From: Bugulina stolonifera
Taxonomy: Eukaryota > Bryozoa > Gymnolaemata > Cheilostomatida > Bugulidae
Assembly: GCA_935421135.1 (NCBI GenBank)
Contig: OW285191.1
Span: forward strand, 20,166,700-20,230,699
Length of the DNA: 64,000 nucleotides
Direction: 5' to 3'
The notes beneath the pieces were generated by a model. That model ran no database searches. It saw only the letters and a list, made by a program, of their open reading frames with translations, and was not told the origin of the DNA. Each line of letters begins with the position of its first letter. Position 1 is the first letter of the stretch. Below, one piece after another: positions 1-13,300 of this stretch. The position numbers and the translations under genes were made by a program.

Positions 1-86
1 TCAGTTTTTAAATTCAGGAAAAACGAATCGAACCGAAATAAAAACATCCCAAGTCGAGTTACCCCCAAAACTGAAAATCAACGACA

Positions 87-905
87 TACATGTACATGTG
101 TATATCAGTATATAATAGTACATACATGTACATGTGTGTATCAGTATATAGTACATACATGTACATGTGTATATCAGTATACAATAGTACATACATGTAC
201 ATGTGTATATCAGTATATAGTAGTACATACATGTACATGTGTATATCAGTATATAGTACATACATGTACATGTGTGTATCAGTATATAGTACATACATGT
301 ACATGTGTATAATATCAGTATATAGTACACACATGTACATGTGTATATCAGTATATAGTACATACATGTACATGTGTATATCAGTATATAATAGTACATA
401 CATGTACATGTGTATATCAGTATATAGATCAGTATATAGTACATACATGTACATGTGTATATCAGTATATAGTACATACATGTACATGTGTATATCAGTA
501 TATAGTACATACATGTACATGTGTATATCAGTATATAGTACATACATGTACATGTGTATATCAGTATATAGTACATACATGTACACGTGTGTATCAGTAT
601 ATAGTACATACATGTACACGTGTGTATCAGTATATAATAGTACATACATGTACATGTGTATATCAGTATATAATAGTACATACATGTACATGTGTATATC
701 AGTATATAGTACATACATGTACATGTGTATATCAGTATATAAATCAGTATATAGTACATACATGTACATGTGTATATCAGTATATAATAGTACATACATG
801 TACACGTGTATATCAGTATATAGTACATACATGTACATGTGTATATCAGTATATAGTACATACATGTACATGTGTATATCAGTATATAGTACATGCATGT
901 ACATG
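87..905. repeat. 33-bp minisatellite rich in ACATGTACATGT
   Basis: About 25 copies of a unit of the type ACATACATGTACATGTGTATATCAGTATATAGT, with small 3-12 bp variants. It lies upstream of the first visible exon. Because 33 is a multiple of 3 it creates long open frames on both strands; these are not genes. Confidence 0.95.
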
Positions 906-1135
906 TGTATGGTTGTGTGTCATTGAGTGGGTTGACACTCTGACACTCCTAGCTAGTGATACATAGACATAGACATAGACATAGACATGCATGTGGCATA
1001 GTGTCCTCACTGACTCCTGCTGTATGTATTATATTAAACTAAGAGATGCACATATATCCTCCCATTCACTATTGTTACATTATCTAGGAGCCCTTTATCT
1101 TCTAGTACAACTAGACAGGAGTGTATACGCTTGCA

Positions 1136-1267
1136 CTGCCCTCTATTCTTATACCTGTTTATATATAATATACATATGGACACTTGTTTTACTGCCCTCT
1201 ATTCTTATACCTGTTTATATATAATATACATAATATGGACACTTGTTTTACTGCCCTCTATTCGTAG
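1136..1267. repeat. 59-bp duplication ending at the CH-exon acceptor
   Basis: The block CTGCCCTCTATTCTTATACC plus the AT-rich run to GGACACTTGTTTTA is present twice, and a third partial copy CTGCCCTCTATTCGTAG forms the acceptor of the exon at 1268. The splice acceptor context is therefore itself part of the repeat. Confidence 0.75.
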
Positions 1268-1347
1268 ACTTGGTTAATGGAGATCTTAAGGCTGTCATAC
1301 TCTTTCTGTCTGGACTAAAACACTTTTCAGAGGAGAGATTAGATCAG
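1268..1347 (+). CDS. Exon: C-terminal part of a CH domain
   Basis: The 80-bp exon lies between a TTCGTAG acceptor and a CAG/GTAACT donor; its first codon is completed by the previous exon. It reads DLVNGDLKAVILFLSGLKHF and then a charged tail. The N-G-x-L-K-A-[IV] block is the start of the last helix of CH domains, closest by eye to the neuron navigator type (N-G-N-L-K-A-I). The rest of the CH domain must lie upstream of the window. Dixin-type or GAS2-type CH domains are alternatives. Confidence 0.65.
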
Positions 1348-4300
1348 GTAACTAAAGTAGCTGTTCACTATTATATATCTTATATCTGCATATCACCATA
1401 CATTACTATATTCTATCTGCATATTACCATATATTACTATATTATATCTGCATATCACCATACGTTACTACTTCATACAATATTATATCTACACTGTACA
1501 TATCACCATACATTACTATATTATATCTACATATCACCATACATTACTGCTACGTATATGTATATTATATCTACATATCGTTTACTGTATTTCAACAGAA
1601 GTCAGAACTAAACACTGAAAAAGAAGACATGAAACCTGTAACATCTCTGAGAACTCGCAGCTCTAGCAGAGAGAGAATAACTCCCCAAGTATGTTCATTA
1701 CTGTGTCACAATGTTAGACTAGAACAATGAGTGTCTACTGCTCATACTGTACATGTCCTTGTATTATATCATACTATACATGTCCTTGTATTATCTCATA
1801 CTATACATGTCCTTGTATTGTATCATACTATACATGTCCTTGTATTATCTTATACTATACATGTTCTTGTATTATCTTATACTATACATTTACTTGTATT
1901 ATATCATACTATACATGTCCTTGTATTATATCATACTATACATGTCCTCGTATTATATCATACTATACATGTCCTTGTATTATATCATACTATACATGTC
2001 CTCGTATTATATCATACTGTACATGTCCTTGTATTATATCATACTGCAGAGTCAAGTAGCTGACTCCTCTAGCATAACGGACAGACTCAAGAGAATTCTG
2101 AAGGATGTACCACATACTGGAGGTGTCAATGTAGATAGCGGGGAACAGGTGAGTATAGTATTACATATAGGTATCAATGTAGACAGCGGGGAACAGGTGA
2201 GTATAGTATTACATGTAGGTATCAATGTAGACAGCGGGGAACAGGTGAGTATAGTATTACATGTAGGTATCAATGTAGACAGCGGGGAACAGGTGAGTAT
2301 AGTATTACATGTAGGTATCAATGTAGACAGCGGGGAACAGGTGAGTATAGTATTACATGTAGGTATCAATGTAGACAGCGGGGAACAGGTGAGTATAGTA
2401 TTACATGTAGGTATCAATGTAGACAGCGGGGAACAGGTGAGTATAGTATTACATGTAGGTATCAATGTAGACAGCGGGGAACAGGTGAGTATAGTATTAC
2501 ATGTAGGTATCAATGTAGACAGCGGGGAACAGGTGAGTATAGTATTACATATAGGTATCAATGTAGACAGCGGTGAACAGGTGAGTATAGTATTACATAT
2601 AGGTATCAATGTAGACAGCGGTGAACAGGTGAGTATAGTATTATATATAGGTATCAATGTAGACAGCGGGGAACATGCTAGCATGTAGCAGAGATGACAC
2701 ACTTGTATATCCTACACTAATTCACAGGAGAGCGGTGATGTCTATAATAACAGAGGCCAGCCATCAGGGGAGAGCGACTCCGCTGCTAGTCCACACAGCA
2801 ACAATGAGGACTTTCTAGGCAAGAGAGTAAACAGAGCCTATCAGCACCAACTGCAGCACCAACTGCAGCACCAACTGCAGCACCAACTGCAGCAGCAACA
2901 TGGCTACGGACAGGACAATCATTCCCAGTGTGAAGGTAGACAACTCCCAGACATGTATAATAGTCTGGATATGGAGTGCAGTATGTCACAGGTTAGCATA
3001 TTATACAGTATACACCTTACTACATTTATATAATGTAGTAAAGGGTATACTGTAACTCTAACTAATAATAGTATGTACATGTCTCACAGTATGTATGTTA
3101 TACAACTATAATAGTATGTACATGTCTCACAGTATGTATGTTATATAACTAATAATAGTATGTACATGTCTTACAGTATGTATGTTATATAACTATAATA
3201 GTATGTACATGTCTCACAGTATGTACATGTATGTTATATAACTATAATAGTATGTACATGTCTCACAGTATGTATGTTATATACCGAGTTCCACACACAT
3301 ACATATTGCATTTATAGAGGTATGCTAACCCCCACCCGCGGTATAGCGAAAGTGAAGTACACACTCTACCTCACTCAAGGCAGCCACAGGAGCAAGTAAT
3401 GTACAATAAAAGTGTGCCTAACCTACACTCTTACCTGACTAGGGATCAAGTGCGGGCTGTACCACGCTCCATGACCCCCACCCCTGCTGGTAGTAAGCTC
3501 TCAGTCTATTCTCACACTAACTATCACCAGCCAGCCATTCAAAGATGTGCCATAAATAATGCAGAGATGCATGATTCTAGTAACGCAGAAAATACTAGCA
3601 CCGGTTTCCATGACAACTGTGTAAACACTAGCACAGGTTTCCATGACAACTGTGCAATAACCCCAGAAGTTAGTCCCAGGACCAAACCTGATCTCTACGC
3701 CCCCAATTCTGTGGCACAGCGCACCTGTCGCTCACCGTACACTGAGAGGAGGCCGCTGCAGATGAGCTCTCCTAGTCAGGGACCAGGTCAGGGTCAAGGT
3801 CAGGGTCGAGGTCAGGGTGACTATGAGACGATAGATGAGTTGAAGTTAGAGTCGACTACTAACACTCCTACTAGCAGCACAAGTACAAGCAGTACTAGTG
3901 CTACTACTACTGCTAATGAGACCAGAGCTAAACCTCGACTACCCGACTACCAATCAGCAATCAGATCAACTGACCAATCAGCAGTCAGATTGGAGTCACA
4001 GGTGTGTTTCATAGGATTATTACATGGTTATATCTTACATAGAATTAATACTGTGTAGGTACAAATGGATATATCTCATATAGAATTAATACTGTGTAGG
4101 TGCAAATGGATACATCTTACATAGAATTAATACTGTGTAGGTACATGGATATATCTCATATAGAATTAATACTGTGTAGGTACCTGCTGATGGAATACCT
4201 CCGGATGTAAAGTATGACAGTTCTCATAGGCGTAGACTATCAATGCCTGCAACTCGACATTCCAGATCTGCTGCTAAAACCAAGGTACCAACATGTGTAC

Positions 4301-7300
4301 AGTTGTGTGTGTGTCCTTACAGTGTATATGTGTGGTACTCGCCGACTGCACATGCTCATACTGTGTCAATGGGCCTAGGTCTAAATATATTATCTGTTAT
4401 GTTATGTAGCCTGCCGTCCATGCTCGTAGACCAGTATCTCTAACTCAGGAGCTGAGAGATCAACTGTATGAGAGTGATGATGACTATGTAGATATCAGTG
4501 ACATTGAGGGTAATACAGGTGCAGGGGAAGACGATAACAAACACAGGTAGGATACCCTTTACACAATACATGGCATGTCTTCTTGTACTAAGAATAGTAT
4601 AAAACGGTCTTCTAATCATATTTTAAACTTTCACAAACTCTTGTTGCATACACAATGCATGTACAAAAAATCCTTGTATACAATGTATTTAACCACAGCT
4701 CTCGGCTACTCATATATTTAACCACAGCTCGCAGCTACTCGTATATTTATCCACGACTCTCACCTACTCGTATATTTATCCATGACTCTCACCTACTCGT
4801 ATATTTGTCCATGGCTCTCAACTACTTGGTTTGGGGTTGTCCTGTCCTGTTTGGGAATTTACACAGGTATACTCCACACATTGTTCTCCCATGTGTTAGG
4901 AGTTTTGTCCATGTAACGAAGATAGTAGAGCAGAAGTAGAGGGGGAAGATGTATGCAACTCTGGCTCAATAATCCCACTCGTACTCCCATAAAGGGTTAG
5001 CCCAGATTACCCAATCAGATTAGATGTACAATGTAGATACATGTATCTAATATTCAAATCCTCCTTTCATTGGTCTACCATCAACCAATCAGATTAGATG
5101 TACAATGTAGATACATGTATCTAATATTCAAATCCTCCTTTCATTGGTCTACCATCAACCAATCAGTTTCGATGTACAATGTAGATATATGTATCTAATA
5201 TTCAAATCCTCCTTTCATTGGTCTACCATCAACCAATCAGATTAGATGTACAATGTACAATGTAGATACATGTATGTACAATGAGATTAGATGTACAATG
5301 TAGATACATGTATGTACAATCAGATTAGATGTACAATGTAGATACATGTATGTACAATCAGATTAGATGTACAATGTAGATACATGTATGTACAATCAGA
5401 TTAGATGTACAATGTAGATACATGTATCTAATATTCAAATCCTCCTTTCATTAGTCTACCATCAACCAATCAGATTAGATGTACAATGTAGATACATGTA
5501 TCTAATATTCAAATCCTCCTTTCATTAGTCTACCATCAACCAATCAGATTAGATGTACAATGTAGATACATGTATCTAATATTCAAATCCTCCTTTCATT
5601 AGTCTACCATCAACCAACCAGAATTGTTTGCCCAGAAAATGCCGAAACTCTCCACATTGAGATTTTCCTCAACTTCCTCTGCGTATTGTTCGAATGTATA
5701 CTCACTGCTCATTGGTTCCTCTGCGTATTGTTCGAATGTATACTCACTGCTCATTGGTTCTACAGCCAGTTGACCCTTTGTGGGTGGAGTCAAGGGGGCA
5801 AGGCATTATCATTGATTGCCACATCTGCCCCCTTATTATCCTTGCTTTTAATAGAAAGGCACCAACATCTTTACTAGTTGCTATGGTAACAACAGTTAGA
5901 GTTTCTATGGCTAAGACTATCTTCCCCATATTTGTATTAATTGTCAAGTCAAGGATAACTAAACTACACTGTTACTCAGCAGTAAAAGACTTGATAATCA
6001 GACTCACTCAATAATAGAGGTGATAATCAGACTATCACTCAATAATAGAGGTGGAACGAGACAGCAATTTTGGGTTCGGGACGAGATTCGAGACACTACT
6101 TCCAAAAAATTCGAGACGAGACTGGGTTTTAGGATTCAAGGGATTTTTCCTAAAAAGTTTGCCAAATGTTATATATCTGCATGTTAGAACTCCAATAGTT
6201 TCAATTGCTACTCTGTAAACTATTTATATTTCACATGCGTTGTATTCGATAATGCATTTCAATAAAAGGTGAACAGAAGGCTGTGAAATATATTGCACAT
6301 GTATTCCATGTACATACATGTACATGGGTACTAAATAGTGTAATTTGACAAAGTAGTATGGAGTTGTTTCCATTAATGAAATAATCTCATGAGTAGACAA
6401 CTTTTGGTAAGGACATAACATTGCATTGTGGGAGTGGTGATTGACAGTCGTTAGTAATTCTGTATGACTTGTAATGATTCGACTAGTAGCTCAGCATTAG
6501 CTGCAATGCTATTACTAGGAAATCAGTGCTGGGAATGTAAATGTAGGTAGTAGAACTAAACAATTTGAATAATAATTTTCTGTTTGGTAGATTTATTGTC
6601 GATTCGCAATGAATTGTATTATAATTATTAATTTATTATAAATAAAAATTATCAGGTGCTATTTGTTTTCCAGTCTCGAACACTAATTGCCATCTCGAGA
6701 CGACTTTCGAGACAAGACAAGTTGATACGAGACTCGAGCAATCTCGAGTTTCGTTCCACCTCTACTCAATAACAAACATGATAATCAGACTATGACTCGA
6801 TAATATAGACATGATAATCAGAATATATTTGTTCATATACGTGTAACTATTCTAATGGCCTGTAGTGCAGCGTAGAAACCAGTGTTATTATTGTGATATA
6901 AAAATTTATTTCTACTTGAATTTAAATCGAGTACAATTAAAATGTGTCTATTCGATACCATATTATACTAATACTTTAATTCAAAATAGAACCCTGTTAC
7001 TGTCCAATCTCAAGTGTGAATGGAAACTACTATAGCATGGGTTGATTTGTTATATTTTTTATTTCTACCCACCATGGAAAGTAATTGCAGTAAATGCTGA
7101 CTTTTTCGAGGTTTAGTTTAGAAAAGTTTTGGCTGAGGGATGGCGGTCCACCACCCCTTCCTCACCGCTACATGGGCTGGTGTGGTCTTCGATCATGTAG
7201 TCTCACCTTTGTGGCCCATTACTGCACACGGTTGGGATGTTTGTTGTTCACGGTAGGTTGAGGGCTTTGACTTATCTACTGCTGTGTACTTTCAGAACAT

Positions 7301-10300
7301 AAATGTACATTTGCATATGATGCTACAGGGTGGCTACTCCACCCCTCCCTACCCTCCTTTTGGGAGATGAGAACTCGGGGTCAGGAAGCTGTGGTTCAGA
7401 TGATCAACTGCAGGCTACGTACAAGTATAGAAGGTCAGTTAGTGCAAGTCCCAAGATGTTATCTGTGGGAGTCAGTAAGTTTCAGCAGAAAATGAGGCAG
7501 GCAAGAGAACATTCTCGTGCTGATGGTCTGGTAGAAGAGACTGGTAGGTGGACTATATAATATAGTACATAGTATACAGCTATAGTAGTAGACTAGTAGT
7601 AACTGGTAGGTTTCCTAATGTTACACGTTATGGAATATTCGATATGAACCTAATTATAATGTACCTCTATGTAATGGCCTTGACTTTGACCACCCGTACT
7701 AAACAACCAGCTAAACCAGACAACCAGTCTAACCTAGTTGTGTCTCCTGAATATGCAGGTAAATGGCCCAATGCCTATGTCATAATATAGCTATAGCTAG
7801 GATAGTATCCACGTCATGCCTTTATGTGAATTCTCATCTTGCAGTGGAAGGTGTTGGAGCTAAGAATGCAGCCTCTACACCATCAGATATTCCTGTGTCT
7901 GTTAGGGAGGCCGTTGACATGTACCACACTGCTAACCGCACCAACACACACCAATACACAGAAGGTAAAAACAGCAGGGGGAGACGATCTGAAGATAGAG
8001 CATATGAGGAGAGGGCTGATAACTACCATAAATATGACAGCAAGATAGAGAGGCAGGTTCAGAAGCTGGGTAGGTGCCAACTTATCACGCTATAATACAG
8101 TATAATATATACAATATACATTGTATATAATATACTGTATAAATACAATGTACTACATTGTATTTAATACAGTATATTATATACAATGTACTACATGTAC
8201 TGTACATGTATGTATACAGTATATAATTATACAATGCACATTGTACTGTATACATGCATGTAGTACATTGTATATATACTGTATAGTGTATATATACATG
8301 TACATGTACATTGTATATATACACTGTATAAATACATGTAGTACATTATATATATATACAATGCACATGTACATGCATTATGAGCTGCTGCAGTAGTCCA
8401 ATGTGTATCAATCCATGTAGTGTTACATTGATTTGTGTGTTATACTGGTAGTACAGAAGCAACCTCCCTTTTTATAAAGATTTCTAGCAATTGAGGTGGG
8501 GCCAAGTATATTTTGCATGAAACTCTTAATTATGCATAAATACTTTGATATGCAAATTTCTACACCTCACATCGCGCCAGTATAGTTGTTGTGGTCAATT
8601 GATTTATCGTGCAAGTAAAAATAACAAACATTTGTCAGATCGCCATTGATAAGCCGGAAAAGATTGCTTTAGTGTTAGTGCTCATGCGTAACGGCAAACA
8701 CTGTCCAATTAGAAGTGGTTATGCCTGCTGATTTCTATAGTAACCACAATAACAACAGCTGCACATGGCCAAATAGCAGTTACTAGTATTACTAGACATA
8801 GCTAGTAATATAATACTAGATACATGCAGTTATAATATTGTTGTTTAGGATTTTTACTGCTATAATGCCCTAATGGCTATATGAACTGCGTTGTGGGAGG
8901 TTTATAATATGTTAGACTGAGGTAATTCAACAGCTACAACAATGGATAGTTGTTTGTTTTACTGCTGTGAAAATATCAAAGACACACCAGTTATTCTCTT
9001 CACCATATTAACCCCCAAAAGTGGGGAATAGGTGTGAATGTGTTCTGATGTGCTGCATATAGAAAATTGGTCTCAACATTCACTCAAGGAGAACTTGTGT
9101 CACTTTTCCTAACTAGTAATTCTTCAAAATTGATGAACAAACTGGCTCTAGCAACTAAAAGTCATCGATACTTCATTACTCTAGGTATTTTGGTGCATGT
9201 AATACACCTATATCTATATACAGTACAGTAGATAATATACCCATACATACATACATACATACATACTATATAACATAGGCTACTTGCAGTATTAGAGAAC
9301 AATATTCAATGAATCATGCTACATGCAATGTCAACGGGGAAGTAGACCAAAAAGTAGTTGGTTCTCAAATTGGCCATGTATGTTCATAAGTAGTGTAATT
9401 TATTTATTTCCTGCTTTTAGTACTGAACATAACTAATAGTGGTAGGTGAAATAAACTACATAATAATGTTACATTTTGATGTTAAATTGCAAACTATTGA
9501 TGAATTATATATTCATGCTACACAAGTTTAATATGTGGCTATTGCTCTATATTTAAAGTGTGATCAAATTGTCAATAGATTTGATAAACCGAAAGAAATC
9601 ATAAAATCACCAAGTCCATCAGAAAGTGTGCATGCTGAAAGTCCTGTGTTACCATAGGCAAGCATTATTTGCTAATTTATATAAAACCATAAAACCATAA
9701 CCATGCCCACCTATGAAGTTCCTTACAAACACTAGCAGTTAAAACAAGTAATCTCTGTACAGTGGGGTGTTACTACATGGTAGGGGGCCTACCTACAATA
9801 TGTAGCTGTATCTAGGAAACGTAGATGGGGTATTAGATAAAATTCATGGGGATCAAGAAGAGAAAAATGCCAAAGGAGAGCCTCAGAGTCAGCATGGTAG
9901 ACCATGATGATGCCAGATATTAGGAACAGGCAAGGTGTTTTTTGATTGAATAACTTACAAAGCATTTTACATAAAAACACATGTGTGTGACAGCCTTTAG
10001 CTTTCCACATAATTGAAACCAAAATTATAGTAACACTAAGTAACATAAAAAACTGTAAAGGGTAATAATTGGGCATAACAACACACCAACTGCTTGTATA
10101 ACATTCACATGAACAAGCCAACTAAACCCAGTCTTCAGGCTACTAACATCCTTGGGTCCCAACTACAGTGCCTATATTATGCATATTCTGTACTATTAAT
10201 AGGGACATGTATTATAGGCCTATAATTTCAAAAAATTATGATTTAATACTTCTTAACCTCCTAGTAGATATACACGTAGGCCCTCATACAGTGTATATAT

Positions 10301-13300
10301 GCATCTCGGCTTACATCTATGTATCCTAAGTATGCAGATGAATGCTTATGACTGATTTAACAGCAAATAATACTCTCCTATGGCAATTGTAAGCGTTCAC
10401 TGGTCACTACAAGAAATATAAACTCATGAAATTGCAAGCTAGGAATTAATACATGTACATGTACATTATCAATTGATATACCAATCAGTTTCTCAGAGGT
10501 GGAGGTGCTGTTCTAAGGTGAACTATCACATTGCCGAGTAATCCAAGCAGCATCGAATTCCTAGGCTACATCCTCAGATCCTTGATGCAACATGTTCTGT
10601 ACCTGCATGCATATCTAGTAATGCAACCAGCAGTAATGCATTTCTACCAAGTTTTGAAAGCAACTCTGATGGCAGTATTTGAGTGTTTTTATCAACTTCT
10701 AAAAGGCCTCTTAGTCTCCGAAGTCACTATAATTTGTATAGTGTTTTCATTAACTGGATTATTATTGTTGCTGCTCACTTCATGCCTAGCCTATTGGTGT
10801 GGGATGTAAACAAGTAGGAAATGTAGATAGAGAGGTGTAGGGTAATGGTGTAAAAATCTATGACTTGTATGTTCATAGGAATCTCACGAGTTCAGTAGCG
10901 GATATTAACAGATATTTTTCAAACTATTCCTAGCTTTATGCTATTTTAAAATGTGTTCCTTTGTTGAATGTTACATTATGTAATGTAAACAGAGTTTCTC
11001 AAACGCATTAGAAGTGTGTGATAGTGGTGTCCTGGTTATACATAACAATTTTCGAAATCGGTAAAATCTGTACAATTGTACTAAAACTTGCCATTATGCC
11101 TAGAACTGGCACCTTAGGAGGTGTAGAAATGTCATATTTGAAATCAGCACAAAATTCTGATCTAGATACATGTTTTTTTATGTGGCCCCACTTCGATTGC
11201 TAGAACGGCTATTTTTTTTCAAGATATCCAGAGGTTGCTTCTGTACTATGGTAGTAAAATTATGTTTGGTTTCTATGCTTGTTCTCCAATATAGTAGTGA
11301 ATGAGTGGAGTGCAGTAAGATTATATGTATATGTACACTGTATATGCAATGGATTAGCCTGACTTACATGTACATATTCAATACTCATGTACATTTTTAT
11401 ACTTAGTAAACATTAAGATTGTAGTGTTTTACCATAATATTACATGTTGTATTACGTATTGAATAGTATTGTATAACTCGTATAATATAAAGTCATTTGT
11501 ACAATCATGCGTGCAGTTAACTAGGGGAATACAGGGTTCAGTGAGACTAGGGGAATACAGGGTACAGTGAGACTAGGGGAATACAGGGTGCAGTGAGACT
11601 AGGGGAATACAGGGTACAGTGAGACTAGGGGAATACAGGGTGCAGTGAGACTAGGGGAATACAGGGTACAGTGAGACTAGGGGAATACAGGGTGCAGTGA
11701 GACTAGGGGAATACAGGGTACAGTGAGGCTAGGGGAATACAGGGTACAGTGATGCTAGGGGAATACAGGGTACAGTGATGCTAGGGGAATACAGGGTACA
11801 GCGAGACTAGGGGAATACAGGGTACAGTGATGCTAGGGGAATACAGGGTACAGCGAGACTAAGGGAATACATGGAACTGTATTATCACTATATATTAACA
11901 GAGAGGCTAGGGGAATACAGGGGAATTGTATTATCACTATACAATGTATATTAACAGAGAGACTCTACACTGATATGACGCACTACTTTACCGAGTCCAA
12001 ACAGACGAGCAGCCGTAGACTGAGAGACAGAAGAAGGAATTCCACTGCATCTCTCAATAGCTGCAGTCAATACAGTTATTCACAGAAGAAGCAGCGCGGC
12101 GTCCCTACTGATGTTAAGTAAGTATCATGCTATTAGTGCACCCCTACTGATGTTAAGTAAGTATCATGCTATTAGTGCACCCCTACTGATGTTAAGTAAG
12201 TATCATACTATTAGTGCACCCCTACTGATGTTAAGTAAGTATCATGCTATTAGTGCACCCCTACTGATGTTAAGTAAGTATCATGCTATTAGTGCACCCC
12301 TACTGATGTTAAGTAAGTATCATGCTATTAGTGCACCCCTACTGATGTTAAGTAAGTATCATACTATTAGTGCACCCCTACTGATGTTAAGTAAGTATCA
12401 TGCTATTAGTGCACCCCTACTGATGTTAAGTAAGTATCATGCTATTAGTGCACCCCTACTGATGTTAAGTAAGTATCATGCTATTAGTGCACCCCTACTG
12501 ATGTTAAGTAAGTATCATACTATTAGTGCACCCCTACTGATGTTAAGTAAGTATCATGCTATTAGTGCACCCCTACTGATGTTAAGTAAGTATCATGCTA
12601 TTAGTGCACCCCTACTGATGTTAAGTAAGTATCATACTATTAGTGCACCCCTACTGATGTTAAGTAAGTATCATACTATTAGTGCATCCCTACTGATGTT
12701 AAGTAAGTATCATACTATTAGTGCACCCCTACTGATGTTAAGTAAGTATCATGCTATTAGTGCATCCCTACTGATGTTAAGTAAGTATCATACTATTAGT
12801 GCACCCCTACTGATGTTAAGTAAGTATCATACTATTAGTACATCCCTACTGATGTTAAGTAAGTATCATGCTATTAGTGCATCCCTACTGATGTTAAGTA
12901 AGTATCATGCTATTAGTGCACCCCTACTGATGTTAAGTAAGTATCATACTATTAGTGCACCCCTACTGATGTTAAGTAAGTATCATACTATTAGTGCACC
13001 CCTACTGATGTTAAGTAAGTATCATACTATTAGTGCACCCCTACTGATGTTAAGTAAGTATCATGCTATTAGTGCACCCCTACTGATGTTAAGTAAGTAT
13101 CATACTATTAGTGCACCCCTACTGATGTTAAGTAAGTATCATACTATTAGTACACCCCTACTGATGTTAAGTAAGTATCATACTATTAGTGCACCCCTAC
13201 TGATGTTAAGTAAGTATCATACTATTAGTGCATCCCTACTGATGTTAAGTAAGTATCATGCTATTAGTGCACCCCTACTGATGTTAAGTAAGTATCATGC

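Noticed and set aside
1..966. Long open frames on both strands near the left edge
   Set aside because: Product of the 33-bp minisatellite; no domain and repeat-only composition.
1753..2688. Single 311-codon open frame
   Set aside because: It joins an intron minisatellite, a real exon and the 48-bp donor array; the clear acceptor at 2049 and donor at 2148 show that only the middle is exon.
9789..10121. 110-codon open frame on the - strand
   Set aside because: No domain, no splice context and no codon pattern; chance in intron DNA is the simplest view.
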